From assembly GCA_905182985.1 (NCBI GenBank), contig CAJJDN010000033.1, forward strand, positions 366,233 to 430,232: 64,000 bases of DNA, given 5' to 3'. Under the pieces are notes generated by a model. That model was not told the DNA's origin and ran no database searches. It saw only the letters and a program-made list of their open reading frames with translations. Position 1 is the stretch's first letter; every line of letters starts with the position of its first letter. The position numbers and the translations under genes are program-made. Below, in pieces: positions 50,034-64,000 of the stretch. The stretch comes from Paramecium sonneborni. Taxonomy: Eukaryota > Ciliophora > Oligohymenophorea > Peniculida > Parameciidae.

Positions 50034-52085
50034 ATGAATGTTAATTTAATCTGTCCTCAACACAAATAACAAGTTATACAAGCTTGTATCGATTTAGATT
50101 GCTCAGTATTCCCTTTCATGTGTAAAGTATGTATGACAGATTAAAAAACCATTTCTTAACATACAAAACACAATCAATGCTTAATACCTTACTAGTAATA
50201 TGTAACGTTGATGAGTAAATAAATCGAAGACCATGTACATGATGCTAACAAATATATTGATCTCTTTAGCAAAGAATCTTAAGTAGTCTAATAAATTTTG
50301 TTAACAGATGAACATTTGAATAATATGGAAGGATATGTGAGATCATAAAAGCAATAAATTGAATTAGATATCAATTAAGCATTAGAATCCATCACATTGC
50401 TTTTTGAATTGCATAAAACAGAGCTATTGAACAAATTAGATCAATATCTTAAAATATACAAAAACAACTTTTTTATCCTTAAAGAACAACTAGAACCTAT
50501 TCATTTCCTTCTAACAAAATGTAAATATTATGGAAATGAGAATAATTTAAAAGTAAAGTTAATCTCTATAATAGTAAAAATTACATACTAAACCTGATTT
50601 AGGCTCATAAATTAAAGTATCAATCAAATAAATGTCTATAATGAAGAAACCTGAATTATTAAAATAAGTATTGGATAAAGTCAAAAAAGCTTAAGAATTA
50701 GAATATAACAATGAAAATTTTACTAGATTATTAACTGATGCTATGAATTCAATTAAAGACTATTATATCAAGAATGTCAGTATTCCTAATCAAACACTAA
50801 TAGAAATTAACCAATAACCTACAATACCTACTACTATTTAAGCAATATCATCACCTCCAATTAAAAGTAAATCTATGGATGCATCAAATGCTGATAAAGT
50901 AACAATGTTGGATGATAACAAAACAGTGATTTCTGCAGTGGATACTAAAATCTCTCTATAAAATTAGTTATAACCCATTATCATTCCAAATATTAATGTT
51001 TAAATATTAGATAATAGAATAATTGAAGATATTACTTAATCAAGAGTAATTTTAATATTATATTTTTAGAATCATTCCAATTAAAGATTTAGAATTAAAA
51101 AAAAGTTAAGTATTGAATTCTAAGTGACATCATTGGCTCTTGTTAGTAATTCATCTGTTGCTTTAGGATTAGCTGATGGAACAGTCAAATTATTAGATAT
51201 GACTACAAGTAAAGTTAGTTTCTATCCTAATACTTATATTCAACATACTAAACCAGTCTCTCAACTTTTAATTTTAAAATAAAATAGAGGGACAAGGTTG
51301 GCATCTTTAAGTGAAGAAAATTATGCTATTATTTGGACTTTGGGAGAAAATTATGTACCCTATCCAGAAAGAAAATTAATTGGATTTAAATCTAAATTGA
51401 ATAGAATCATGGATATAGCTGATTCATCTCATCTTCTTTGTTAGAGTGATACTAATCTCTAAGTTATCAATTATCATGATAATCGAATAGCTTTTTCTTT
51501 TGATTTTAAAACTTAACTTATTGAATTTCTTTATGTAAGCAAACATGAGAAGTTTGCCACTATTTCATAGGGAAATATTGTCTCTATCTACAGTTTAAAA
51601 ATAAGCAATAATCTGTAAGGAGCAATGTTGTTAGTTAATTGTGAACTAGAATTTATTCAATCAGCTCTTCTATCTCTAATATAAGTACATGTATTGCCAC
51701 AGAATATTTGAATGATATAGTCATCTGTTATGGATGCACTGATGGATCAATTAAATTGTTTAATGTAATTAAAAATATCTTTATAGGAGAATATTAAGTA
51801 AATTTTATTTCTATTTTATAGTTATTCAACTCAAAAGTTTAAGAAATTATAATTGTTAAATAGATTAAGCATTTTATATTAGTAGCTTTCGCTGAAAATA
51901 TAAAATAAATAAAAGGCATTCTAATTTAAGAAAATAAAATAACTCCTATAGAAATGATTGGTGAATTACTTGAATGCCCAGCTAAAAATGGAAAAAATGT
52001 TCTTTAAACATTTTTCAAAAATAGAAGTTCATTTTATTTATTAAGTGACTCATAGAAAGATATTGGATTATATGAATTATGCTGA
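50034..52085 (+). CDS. B-box-like zinc finger WD40 protein, 652 residues
   Basis: Four mini-introns (22, 24, 23 and 24 nt; the 23-nt one begins GTT) give 653 codons. The N-terminus carries Cys/His pairs (CPQHKQQVIQAC, FMCKVCM, HTKHNQC), a B-box-like zinc site, followed by a coiled coil of about 150 residues. The C-terminal half has weak WD40 blades (VALGLADGTVKLLDM, IVICYGCTDGSIKLFN). The arrangement equals that of 45500-47011 on the other side of the dynein gene, suggesting a local duplicated pair. No catalytic residues. Confidence 0.75.
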
Positions 52086-52511
52086 AAATAACAATAATAT
52101 ATTATTTGAAAGAGCATTTGTTAATTTATTTTCAATTTAAATTCTATCTTTTAAACAACATGCTAAATAATAATACATTATTAATCATTATATTAATAAA
52201 TTATAACTCATTTGATATATTATTTAGTTAATTATTTTAGATTATTTTTATGAAAATATATATCCAATAAATCAAAATCATAATATTGTATCATTTCAAA
52301 TGCATATGACTATTTATAGATTATATAAATTTATTGTTCTATTTGAATTTTCTTTAAAAATATATTGGATTATGTTTTTAACGATCTAAAATTTTAAATG
52401 ACGGAATAATTTTCTCTTGATTTGATTTATAGATTATAATCACTAATATTTATAAATTTGATGATGATTAGATTCTACATTATAATTTTGTTCCTTTTGA
52501 ACATAGAATTA
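52086..52511. other. intergenic spacer before the PIP kinase gene
   Basis: About 425 nt of AT-rich DNA with frequent TGA in all frames. No gene or RNA motif seen. Confidence 0.45.
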
Positions 52512-54801
52512 ATGGCTAAAATGTATGATGAGAGTGATTTATATGACTGCAAAAGATAAACCAATAGTAAAGAATAAGAAGAAATAAATTATTAAAAACT
52601 TAAATTGTTTCCAATAGATTGTTGGATTTTTGTATTGCTATGTATAATTTGAATGAGCAAACAAAGCTCCTGTTACATTTATAATTTCAATCCGAATTAT
52701 TTATGAGTTCTTAAAAGACTTTAGGCTATTTGGAGGTCCTGGAGATATTATCTTTGTGATTACAGTAACTAATGGAATATAATCAATTGTTCAATTTTCT
52801 ACAGCATTGTATGTAATCATAGAAGACTTAGCTCCAGAAAATTTATTTTGTTATGTAATTATTAAAATAAATTAGATTACAGGAATAGCAACTTCAATAG
52901 TTTTTGTAATTTCAAATCTAAACATCTTTATGTTTGCTGCCTACCCACTTGCTTTGGTATATAACACTTTGGAGTAAACAATCAAATTTATTCGAATATT
53001 TAATTACTCTTTCACAGCTCTAATAATAATTTTAGTTATATTAGAGTTTATATTTGATAATGGTATTATATCAATCTCATTAAATGGGTATTATTTATTT
53101 TATTGTTCTTAGAATGTGTGCAATTTCAGCCACTCATTAACCTGTTTGGGACTACATTATTGCAATCATATATTTATTAGTATTTCTTTTATTTGCAACT
53201 ATGTCATTAATTTTTGTTTTTACCTTTAAAAGGTTAGTCCCTAAAATGTCATCAATTAGATAATTAAGAGGCTAATACTTAAGATATTATCAAAAATTTA
53301 TTACTTTTAGTCTTGTCATGAAATTTCTACTTGGAATATTCAGTGCAACTAATCTATTAAATTGCTATATATTTTTGAAGACATATCTATTACCATCAGC
53401 GACTTGTTAAAATATAACTCAAGCCCTTTGTATTTTAGGCTAGGTTATTATTATCACGAAAGATCCACTCCTCATACCAAAATTTAACAAATCATAAACT
53501 TCTGATCCCTAATTAGATTAAAACCAAAATAATGATACTAAGGATTTTGAAATATCTTTGTAATGTAAGATTTTTAATTTTTATAATAGAATTTAATCTT
53601 TTAGAACAGTTATAAAAGGAAATGAAAAAAACTTAAGTAATTTCTATGTTAGCTGGTATATAAATACTAAAAAAGTAGAAATAAGAATAAGTTGTATTTT
53701 ACAAAGATCTAGAGATAAATGATGATTAAGATGAATCTGATGAATCAAGTTAAGGAGATTTAAGTGAATTGGTGGATGTAACTTTATAACCATTTATTCC
53801 TGAAGAAGTTGATGAATGTATGGTTGTTAATCTTGATAATGATCTTTTTAAATCCTACTTTAAGGAATCTCAAAATATTTAAGTTTTTTAAATGAGATGT
53901 ATATTATATGCTCCTAAAATTTTTAATTACTTTGTTACTTTAGATAATATTGATATAGAAGATTCTTTTGATGTTTAAAAGAATTTAATGAAAATAGAAT
54001 AATCAACAGGTCCTGATGGTGGTAAAAGTGGTGAATATTTTTTTTTTTCTCACAACAACTAATTAATTATTAAAACAATGAGATAATCAGAGGTTAATAC
54101 ATATAAAAAAAATTTATTAAGCTTTGCTACATATTAAGCAAATAATCCACAATCTTTATTAAATAAGATTTATGGGATGTATACTTTTGAAAAATCAAAA
54201 GTAAAGGTTCACTTTTTAATAATGAAGAATTTGTCACTAGGAATACCAAGAAATTAGATATTAAGAACTTATGATTTAAAAGGATCTTAATATGATCGTG
54301 AAGTTCTTGCAAAGAAAACTGAAAGTGATTTATCGAAATTGACTTTGAAAGATTTAGATTTTTTCAAAATTGAATAATAAATTTGGGTGGATTAGAGCAT
54401 TACTTTAAGTAATTTATTTAACTAAGCCAAGAATTAAACTAAAATTTAAGCAAAGACTCTGATTTTTTAGAAAAATAACAACTTATTGATTATTCTTTGT
54501 TAATTATGATTATTGATTGGAAAGATCAATAATAATTACTATAAAAATATTTGGATGGCCAATAAATCAATATTAATCCTTCAATTAAAGAATAAGGGGT
54601 AATTTAATATAGAATTTTTAGATATACTATCATATAGGCATTATTGATTATTTATAAAAATGGAATGTTAACAAATCTCTTGAAAGAAATACAAAAAAAA
54701 TTATTAAAATGAATTTATAATTAGACACTTCAGCTTAAGAACCTAAAAGATACAGTAAAAGATTTAAAGAGAAACTGATAAACAGAATCCTTCCAATATG
54801 A
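52512..54801 (+). CDS. seven-TM phosphatidylinositol phosphate kinase (GPCR-PIPK-like)
   Basis: Introns of 25, 25, 23 and 23 nt plus one in the first 120 nt give about 720 codons. The N-terminal half has roughly seven hydrophobic segments separated by short loops. The C-terminal half is a PIPK catalytic domain: LRTYDLKGSQYDREVL, then DSDFLEKQQLIDYSLLIMI, and YHIGIIDYLQKWN near the end, the DLKGS, DYSLL and GIIDILQ signatures of type I/II kinases. Receptor-like membrane domain plus PIPK is known from Dictyostelium RpkA and oomycetes. Expected to make PIP2 at a membrane, possibly under ligand control. The exact start and first exon are uncertain. Confidence 0.85.
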
Positions 54802-54935
54802 TAATTAGTGAATCTAATTTTAATAGTAATCAATAACATAGAATATTTTCTATCTTTCTTTGCATTTTTTGTATTAAATAAACTTATAATTTTTTTATTT
54901 ATCTTTTATTATTATATATATTAAGAATTAATTTA

Positions 54936-55601
54936 ATGGAATTTTTGCAAAAGTTAATGGTGATACCTTAAAATATCCTTAATACCTTGAAGAAAATGAA
55001 ATCCTAAACAAAAAATGTTTAAAATATTTTTACCGAACCTCTAATAGTTTGTTACGAGTCAAAAATAGAAACAGTTCATGTGAAATAATTCGATCATATA
55101 ACAAAAAGAAAAAAAATAATGATGAATTAAGAAACTCAAACAGAACCACAATCTTAAACAGGATAAATATTAAAAATAAATCAACTTCCTAAGATTGATT
55201 AAAAAAAGAAAGGGTAACTTGGGTTAGACTTTTCCAAATCTAATAAAAAATGCTTTAAATTACTTGATAAATAAATTATTTAAGAGGAAAGCTTAAGTAG
55301 AGTCTCAGACTAAACAGAACCATCATAATACTCATATTGCTAAAATCATTTTTTGACAGTATTAGAACAAAATGAAGAATAATATAAATCAGAACAAAAT
55401 AAGATATACCAAATTAAAGGAAAGAATTAAAAATAATATCGAAATCAAATACTTAAAAATTATATAAGCAAGTTTAAAGAGAAATACAATGAAGAGAAAT
55501 AAATTCTAAAGTCCACAAGAACTCAATCCTCAGATGAAAGATAAGATAGTATAGATTAAATGAAATAAGAAAATAACTAATAAAAACAAACACTGGTTTG
55601 A
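54936..55601 (+). CDS. uncharacterised Gln/Lys-rich protein, 221 residues
   Basis: Intronless, 222 codons. It begins MEFLQKLMVIPQNILN and has low complexity with many Gln, Lys, Ser and Glu and a short NQETQTEPQSQTGQ segment. The second half should be a coiled coil. No domain recognised. Same strand as and downstream of the PIP kinase. Confidence 0.7.
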
Positions 55602-55688
55602 TGATATATTCAATTTTGAAAATTTATTATTTCTTTATCTACAAACATATACTTATACAAATTAAGGTATAATTCTTACTATCTTAGA

Positions 55689-56820
55689 ATGATATATCAA
55701 TTAGATCAATTTTCTTTTTTATCAAAAAATGATTTTATTTCTAAATTAAATATTGCAATTAAAGAGGGACCATTTAAAAACATTTTGAACTCATCATGAA
55801 ACTAAATTTCCTTTTCTATATCTATAATACATTAATTCATCAATTTAATATTTTATGATTAATGATTTCCAAAAACCATGATATCCTAAACTTTCTTTTG
55901 TTTTATTATGTAACATTAAATGGAAACAAAATGACCATCAGAACCATGGCCATTATTAATGACAAAAAATACTGATCTTCATTATCATTATAATTAGTAG
56001 TGAAGAATATTCATTCTTAATTATTATTGATTTAGTCATTATCTATTCCTTAAAGTATTCTAAATAAGTTCAGATACTTAGTTACCTCATTTTAAAGTAT
56101 TTAACATAATCATAAAGGTAATCTGATTTTATTTCAATGAATGGAACTATGTATTTATATAGTGGCACTTAGAAATTTAAGGTGACATTTATTTATATTG
56201 AGTTTTTCTGAAGGATTTAAAAGAACTTATTTAAATATTTATTTTTCTTACTAAAATGCTTATTTTTATGAAATTAATAAATATTCAATAGACAATACAT
56301 AAATATTGATAAACTTTAATATGATGTGAGAAAGATTATATTTAATTTTAATTATTATCAAGCTGAAAAGTTTCAAATTGACTTCAAATCATAGAGATTA
56401 ATTGTTAATATTAAAAGCTATAATTTAATTTATACTTTATATTTTAGTCTTAAATATGGATTACTTAGTTCAAATTATCTATTTAAAATTTCTAAGCCTA
56501 TTGAAAAATTCACTTCCTAGCATAAGATTTAAATAATTCTCCTTTCAGTAATGTTCTTAAATCTCCATCCATCGGAATAGGAATTGTTTACAAATATTCT
56601 TTTGAGGAACATGATTTCTTCAAATATATATACTTGGTCTCACCTGATAAATTATTTGGTGGTAGTATGGTATTGATTTGAAAAATTCAATCAAGAAAGA
56701 TTAGCTGATAAGAATATTTTATAAATAGGCTTAAACAGCTGCTAAATTTATTGAAGATAGATTAGAAACTGTATTAAAAGAAGAGAAAGCAATTCAGAAA
56801 TAATTATAAATAGATTGATG
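55689..56820 (+). pseudogene. broken or unresolved gene
   Basis: Several stretches have clear coding character in plus frames: MIYQLDQFSFLSKNDFIS at 55689, a block with ETKFPFLYLQYINSSIQYF, one with QAEKFQIDFKSQRLI near 56350, one with SPFSNVLKSPSIGIGIVY near 56540, and a C-terminal helix AAKFIEDRLETVLKEEKAIQ ending in TGA near 56818. They lie in different frames with in-frame TGAs between, and I could not link them all with GT...AG mini-introns. It is a multi-exon gene I failed to resolve, a decayed pseudogene, or sequence with indel errors. No family recognised. Confidence 0.4.
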
Positions 56821-56840
56821 TATGAATTTAAACATAATCT

Positions 56841-58268
56841 TCATAATTATGTAAACGAAATAATATCCTACATATGCCTAGCTATGCAATGATGTTTAGA
56901 ATCTTGATATTTAGAAAGAAATTCATTTACTGATCCACCTTGTCTTAATCGATTTAGAGTTTATCTCGTCTCTTCTATTCCAATAGTCTCTACACACTAT
57001 TCCATTTTTAGTTTGATTAAATTATTTATAATAGTTTAAGGTTTGATTGGAGCATCTAAATATTGTGGTTTTGATAAAAAGTCAATCCATTAAGGTTTGG
57101 GAATAGGAGAAACTAATTTTCTATGAGTAGAAGAGATGAAATTTTATCGACTGAAAGTATTACTTTTAATAATAGTATTAGATTAAGTTCCTTTGGTTTA
57201 TTATGAAATTGGTCTCAGAGTTAATGTATCATCCGGAGGTTTTTTTAAATTCAGTTTTGGAATAGTTTGTTTATTTTTTATTTTAGATTCTAAGTTCATT
57301 GTAATATTTTTATTTGGCTTATCCTATTAAATAATTTGTTAATCTAATGGTAATTATTCTTTCACTTCTAAATCTAAATTTTCAGTACAAACACTCTTTC
57401 TTTTTTATTTTTACTATTTATTATTACACCAAAACTCGAAAGTATCCTATTATTCATAAGTAAAAGTGAAATGTTTTTATTTCAATAGGACTTTAAAGTT
57501 TTCGTTTTGTACTAATTGACGAATATCCAACCTATCTGTTTCTTGGAGATCAAGACAAGTTGAAATGATGAATCGAAGCTACTTGGAGTATATCTATGGA
57601 ATCTTTACAATACTTAAATGATAATTTCAATTACGCTCCTCCGTTAAGGATCACTGCTTTGATTTGTTCGATAATCTCTAACTTAAATAGTTGTCTTTGT
57701 GTAGTCAATTCGTATAAAACAAGACCTAAATGATACATCATCGATTTGTATGAAAATTTATTTTGAAATAGTAATTCTGGAGGTCTATAACTGGGTTTTT
57801 AATGCTCAATTAAATTATCTATTCCAAAATCACAAATTCTCACTTATTCTTAATGTATCAATATATTTTCAGGATTTAAACCTTTATAACATATCTTATT
57901 TTCTCTCATATAGATAAAAACAAAGACGATTTGTATTAGTATTTTACAAATCACTCGTTCTGAAATGAAACTTCCAAGATGCTCGCTTATAAATTATTTC
58001 AGATTTCCTTAATCTGCATACTCCATTATAATTATGACATTGTCATCTATTCTAAATACTTCTTTAAGTTTTATAACAAAGGGTATTTAGCATTTTTTCA
58101 TAATTGATATCTCACTTAAAGCTACATTTATCGAAATCTTATACCTTAGTTATAAAACCCAACAAATTCTTTCATGGCATATATGTTATTATCTTTGATA
58201 TTTCTGACTTTATGAATGATTGTAGATTTTGATTCATAAATCTTTTCTAAAATTTCATAATTCTGCAT
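56841..58268 (-). CDS. NEK-like protein kinase fold, probable pseudokinase
   Basis: Two introns (26 and 22 nt) give 460 codons. The kinase fold fills residues 1-260: start MQNYEILEKIYESKST, YAMKEF with the ATP Lys, hinge IIIMEYADQGNLKQF, and the C-lobe segment STCLDLQETDRLDIRQL. The catalytic loop, normally HRDLKPEN, is YKGLNPEN here, so the catalytic Asp and the loop Lys are both replaced. DFG is retained (CDFGID). This predicts a protein that can bind nucleotide but not phosphorylate. The last 180 residues are basic and Gln-rich. Most similar in layout to NEK kinases, which act at basal bodies and cilia; this is inference. Confidence 0.75.
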
Positions 58269-58325
58269 TTATTATCAATTATTAAATATTTTTTTTATAT
58301 GGAAAATAGAATTTAATCAATAACA

Positions 58326-59969
<1,644 letters not shown>

Positions 59970-60150
59970 AAGGTTGTAGTTTGCAAAAAATGATTATTTA
60001 TTTAATATAAATGATAAATATTTTAATTTTGAGCTGATAATTTTTCATTTAAATTGTAATAATGCGAAAAAGATATTACAATATCTATTTTTATAAAAAT
60101 ATTCAATTCTTAATTTAGAACTATTAAATTGATATTTGATTCAAATGTAA

Positions 60151-63100
60151 TCAAGGTTTATAAAATTTATTCTTTATTGAACCTTTGTTTTCAGTCAGTA
60201 TTTATATATGAGTAATATCTTCACTTCGAAGCCCCTTTATATATTCTTAAAATTTTTATTATTCAAGGCTTTATAAATCTCTAAAAATAATTAATAAATT
60301 AACTTACTTTTTGAAGAAATCTGTTAAAGCATTCCAAGAAGATAATAATGAAATTTATTTCTTTAACTTCTTTAACCCATCTTATCTTAATTTAAACATC
60401 ATATATAATACCAGAAAAATTAATTTAATTTAATCTGGATTGTCTTTAAAATAAGAGAGAAAATTGATTTTTAATAAAATTCTATGATAAATTACTAGAT
60501 TTCCATAGATAAAAGTAGTTATTAAAATTCTTCTAAAATAATTAATAAAAATTTGATTAGAATAATGAATTGAATAAGATTCAATCAATAAATGCCAAAA
60601 AGAAATGGGAATATAAGTTAGTAATTATTATTTTGTGTTTTCTAAAATTAAAGCTACACTTTCTAATAATGTAATTGTTCTAATAGATAGCTTTGATATC
60701 AGAAGCTGGGTTAAAAGAATCTTACATACCGAGATTAAATGTTCATGGAAATTAAGAGATATTTTTTTAAGATTGTACTAAGATAAAATCAAATTATAAA
60801 TTCTACCTGCTACCATGAATGTACATAATAAGTCTTCCTCTACTTTCTATTTCAATAAATAATTCTTGGCAATGATATTTATGAAATAAGATTTATTTTC
60901 TCCCATTAAGATATTTAGATAGAATTCTGGATTTTCAAAATGATGATTATTTTATAAAATACACTTCCTTTAAGTGAAGATTGTATGTAAGATATCATAA
61001 AGGCATTAAAGGGCTCCTTTAGTGTAATTCTCATTTTTTTATGAAAGTCTTCGGAATTCTTCATCAAATGCCAGCTTCTCAAAATCATCAATTTATTAAT
61101 CCTTTAACTCTGGTGGATAGATACAAAATTCTTTTTCAATATCATAACATTTGATAGATCCAACTAAATGAGTAAATTTATTTAAAATGATAGAGTTTTA
61201 GATTCTTGATTTATTCAGAGATTCAGTAATATTGATTTGAGAAGATTGTTAACTTAATCGTTTTTAATTTGACAAAGACCTACTATGAAGTATTATGATT
61301 TAAGTTGGTTTTTTCACTAACATTCTTTAATACATAGGTTTTTGAATCAATTCTTAAGAACTCTTTTTGTTGACCAATTAAATTTATTCAGTCAATACTC
61401 CAAACAAATTATTTGGATTTGTGAGTGCTTATAATTGACTTCTAGTAGTACTATTAGTTGTAGATTAAGGTATATTATCAAATTGAACAGGATTAACAAC
61501 TAATGATTTTTTAAGTCCTCCTTCAAGCATGGAGGCTAATCTTGGTGCTAATATTGTTCTTCTTCTAGTAGGACTGAATGTAATAGGAATTTATTCTTCT
61601 ATTTTAAGATTTTTTGTTTATAAAAATTAAGGTGGAGTGGCTATTAAAGACATTCTTTATTTTGCTTTACTTTCTTTTTTCTTCTGTGCTTAATCAATCA
61701 TTCTTTCAAAGATTTTAACAGTCTTTTAACATTTATGAGGAAGATAATTAAAAATTTAATCAAGATCTTAATCCAATTCATCAATTTCTTCTGCAACCTT
61801 CTTTTATTCTGGTTATGGAAATTGTTTTTCTACCTATAAAGGTGTAAAATCTGGTCTTTTTAAAATCTCATCTAGATTTTTAGGTCTATAATATTCATTT
61901 GATTTTTAAGTGATAACATCATCTATTGTTTTTTAATCAAATATAGTCATATTAAGTAAATCAGAAAAAAAATCGGAAATTTAGAAATATTTCCAAATCA
62001 ACCGATTCGAATCCCTATTAACTTTGTTATAAGGAGTTTAAACAAAGTTTATGAGTTATGAAAAAAATTATGAAATTTCTGGAATATCTAAAAATAGCAT
62101 TAATCTGTAAGGAATGTTATAAAAAATTAGAAAGAAAATTGAAATTTCAGGCTCTTAATACAAAAGGAATGATAGATATTATACAATAATTTCTGGACAA
62201 ATCGTGATTGCTACTAAATCCTATTTTAAACATTCATAAATCATTGAATAAGCTCTTTAATAATATTCTTTATTAGTTCTAGTTAATAAAAAATTATTTC
62301 TGTTATCAGTTATGACTTGCATAGTTCTAAAAGCTCTAAATTAGATAAGTGGTCTTCTTTCTTAAGAAACATTAACATTTAATTATCTAAATGAAGGAGG
62401 ATCTGGAGGATTTAAATCTACATCAATATTGTATAATTTCTAAAATAAGATTCGTTATTACATTAGGAACAACTTAAGGATTTTTTGTAGGAAACAATAT
62501 AAATGATAGAAACAAGTCTAAGAGCATATTAGATTTAAAAACTTCACTACTCAATTAATCAACAGTAGCATGATTAGCTACCAATAATGGGACTTCACTT
62601 GGTTGAAATAACCATTCTTCTAACATCTATTATTTCATTTATTTTTTTGTTAATCCATAATTTGATGCTTCTTCTCTTTTTTACTCTATCTTCTCACTTA
62701 TAAAATCTAAATTTTTTGTACTCATCACTTAACTCAATGCAACCAATTCTTAATTAATTTAATTTGATACAATCTTCAACATCGATTTCAAATTATAGAT
62801 CTAAATCTCTTAATAATATCCAAGTATTTCTCTTTTCTAAGGCAAATTGAAAACATGAATTGAGCATATCAAAATTAGAATTGTATTTAATGAAACTCTT
62901 AAAAAAGTTATTAACCTATTAACAAACATTTTCATTATCAAAAAAGGACTGTTAGATTTTATTAATAAAAATTTTAGAGTTTTCCAGAAGAAACCACCTA
63001 AGCTTGGTTTCATTATAAATCACCGTTTGACAATATACTAAAAATGTCAATAATTAGTACATTACTCTCCTAATTAATCAGACATTTGATAACACAATCA

Positions 63101-63402
63101 AAATACAGTTTGACGTAATCCTTTTCTTCCCAATATCTATCTTATAAAGCATAAAATAATAGCAAGGCCTAGAATCATATTATTGATACACTATTTTCAT
63201 ATAATTGACTGGCGATCAGTAAATATTTCAAAATATTTGGCTTTTATTACAACACTGAGATAACAGAAGGAAAAGGCAATATTCTACTTAATTTTCTGCA
63301 TACACTAAACATTAGAGTTTATCTTTTAGTATCATCCTGTTCTTGAAGCTAATTTAAACAATATATGTTTACAGTCTCTTTAAATAAATCACATATTTCC
63401 AT
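60151..63402 (-). CDS. very long uncharacterised helical protein, about 1,040-1,050 residues
   Basis: The frame can be followed from ATG at 63402 to TGA at 60151 with introns of 21, 28, 22 and 22 nt, plus two optional introns of 24 and 27 nt that do not change the frame. It starts MEICDLFKETVNIYCLNQ. Almost the whole chain is predicted helical, with alternating hydrophobic and charged segments as in HEAT/ARM-type solenoids. A disordered, Ser/Thr/Gln-rich region lies around residues 480-640. No catalytic motif is visible. The 21-nt intron carries a TGA. I do not recognise the family. Confidence 0.75.
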
Positions 63403-63431
63403 TTTTATTAATTATTAAATAAGAAAGTATC

Positions 63432-64000
63432 ATGAAGAAATTAATACTTGTACTTGGTGGTTCTACTTTTATGGGAAAGGAATTATTGCAAGATATTTCT
63501 GAAAATGAATCTTATGAAGTTCATTATATAAATAGAGGAAAAAATTATTGGAACAATGCAGTCAATCAAATAAAGAATGTTTATTATACATATGGCAATC
63601 GAGAAGATACAACAGATTTTACGACATTGATTAGATATCTTTCAAAGAAACTTGGTGTTGGAGTAAATGGTAGAAATTGGGAAGCTGTTATTGATTTTTC
63701 AGCATTTTATAGTAATCAGGTTAAATCAGTATATGGAGCCTTAAGAGGATTATGCAATTTATATATATTTATATCAACAGACTCAATCTATGATGTTTGT
63801 AAGATAAGATAAATTCCAATAACTGAAGATTAGGATTAAAGAAAAGAATTATCAGATTAAGAAAAAAAAAGAGAAAGTTATGGCCATGTAATAATTATTA
63901 TGAATAAATTTAGAATAAATTGAAATGTGAAGAGTTTCTATAAAATTATGTAGTAGAAGGTTCATTTCGATATGTTATTTTAAGACTTCCTGATGTAATT
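63432..64000 (+). CDS. NAD(P)-dependent epimerase/reductase, 5' part (runs off the window)
   Basis: Starts MKKLILVLGGSTFMGKELL, a Rossmann nucleotide-binding Gly motif of extended short-chain dehydrogenases. FISTDSIYDV follows, with the Ser of the catalytic triad. After a 26-nt intron (about 63890-63915) the YGHNK motif gives the Tyr-x3-Lys pair. This suits a sugar-nucleotide epimerase or isoflavone-reductase-like enzyme. Substrate cannot be told. The C-terminus lies beyond the window. It starts 29 nt from the divergent long gene. Confidence 0.85.

Overview
The window reads as macronuclear DNA of a ciliate, most likely Paramecium or a close relative. It is very AT-rich. TAA and TAG are read as glutamine and TGA is the only stop: under that code long intact proteins appear (myosin, malate dehydrogenase, ubiquitin E1, dynein intermediate chain, kinases), and under the standard code almost none do. 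Introns are tiny (mostly 18-31 nt, usually GTA...TAG) and genes are packed tightly on both strands. One tRNA (Leu) is present. I saw no rRNA, CRISPR array, insertion sequence or transposase. All exon models here were made by eye; for most genes the exon sum is divisible by three with the ends given.

Layout. 0.2 kb tRNA-Leu(AAG); 0.5-1.8 secreted surface protein (+); 1.8-4.7 long coiled-coil protein (-); 7.4-11.4 myosin (-); 13.2-16.6 three plus-strand genes (small spliced protein, Lys-rich protein, tweety/prominin-like pentaspan protein); 16.7-26.8 a run of minus-strand genes: ZIP zinc transporter, malate dehydrogenase, ankyrin-DHHC palmitoyltransferase, cyclic-nucleotide-binding protein, and UBA5 (UFM1 E1) with a giant Ser-Gln tract; 26.8-27.6 UPF0193 protein (+); 27.8-36.7 minus-strand hybrid histidine-kinase-like protein, small unknown, TTLL ligase, RING-H2 membrane protein, kynurenine-type aminotransferase; 37.0-42.6 an in-frame fusion of a BIRC6/UBE2O-like E2 with a complete ubiquitin E1 (-); 42.6-55.6 plus-strand DEAD-box helicase, Rxt3-like protein, two zinc-ribbon/B-box-like WD40 proteins flanking an axonemal dynein intermediate chain, a seven-TM phosphatidylinositol phosphate kinase and an unknown protein; 55.7-56.8 a broken or unresolved gene; 56.8-63.4 minus-strand NEK-like pseudokinase, CAMK-like kinase and a very long unknown protein; 63.4 to the end the 5' part of a Rossmann-fold epimerase/reductase.

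Assembly. Four places carry two identical copies of 1.1-1.5 kb on either side of an n or N run (positions 6905, 12805, 23583 and 32556-32710). These look like unmerged overlapping contig ends rather than biological duplications, so several genes appear with a duplicated fragment.

Themes. Cilia and cytoskeleton (myosin, TTLL, dynein intermediate chain, UPF0193), ubiquitin-like conjugation (UBA5, E2-E1 fusion, RING-H2) and signalling (cNMP binding, kinases, PIP kinase, histidine-kinase-like protein). The two most striking items are the 1,852-residue E2-E1 fusion and the UBA5 whose tail contains about 130 Ser-Gln repeats built from TCA TAA, a sequence that could only be coding where TAA is sense.
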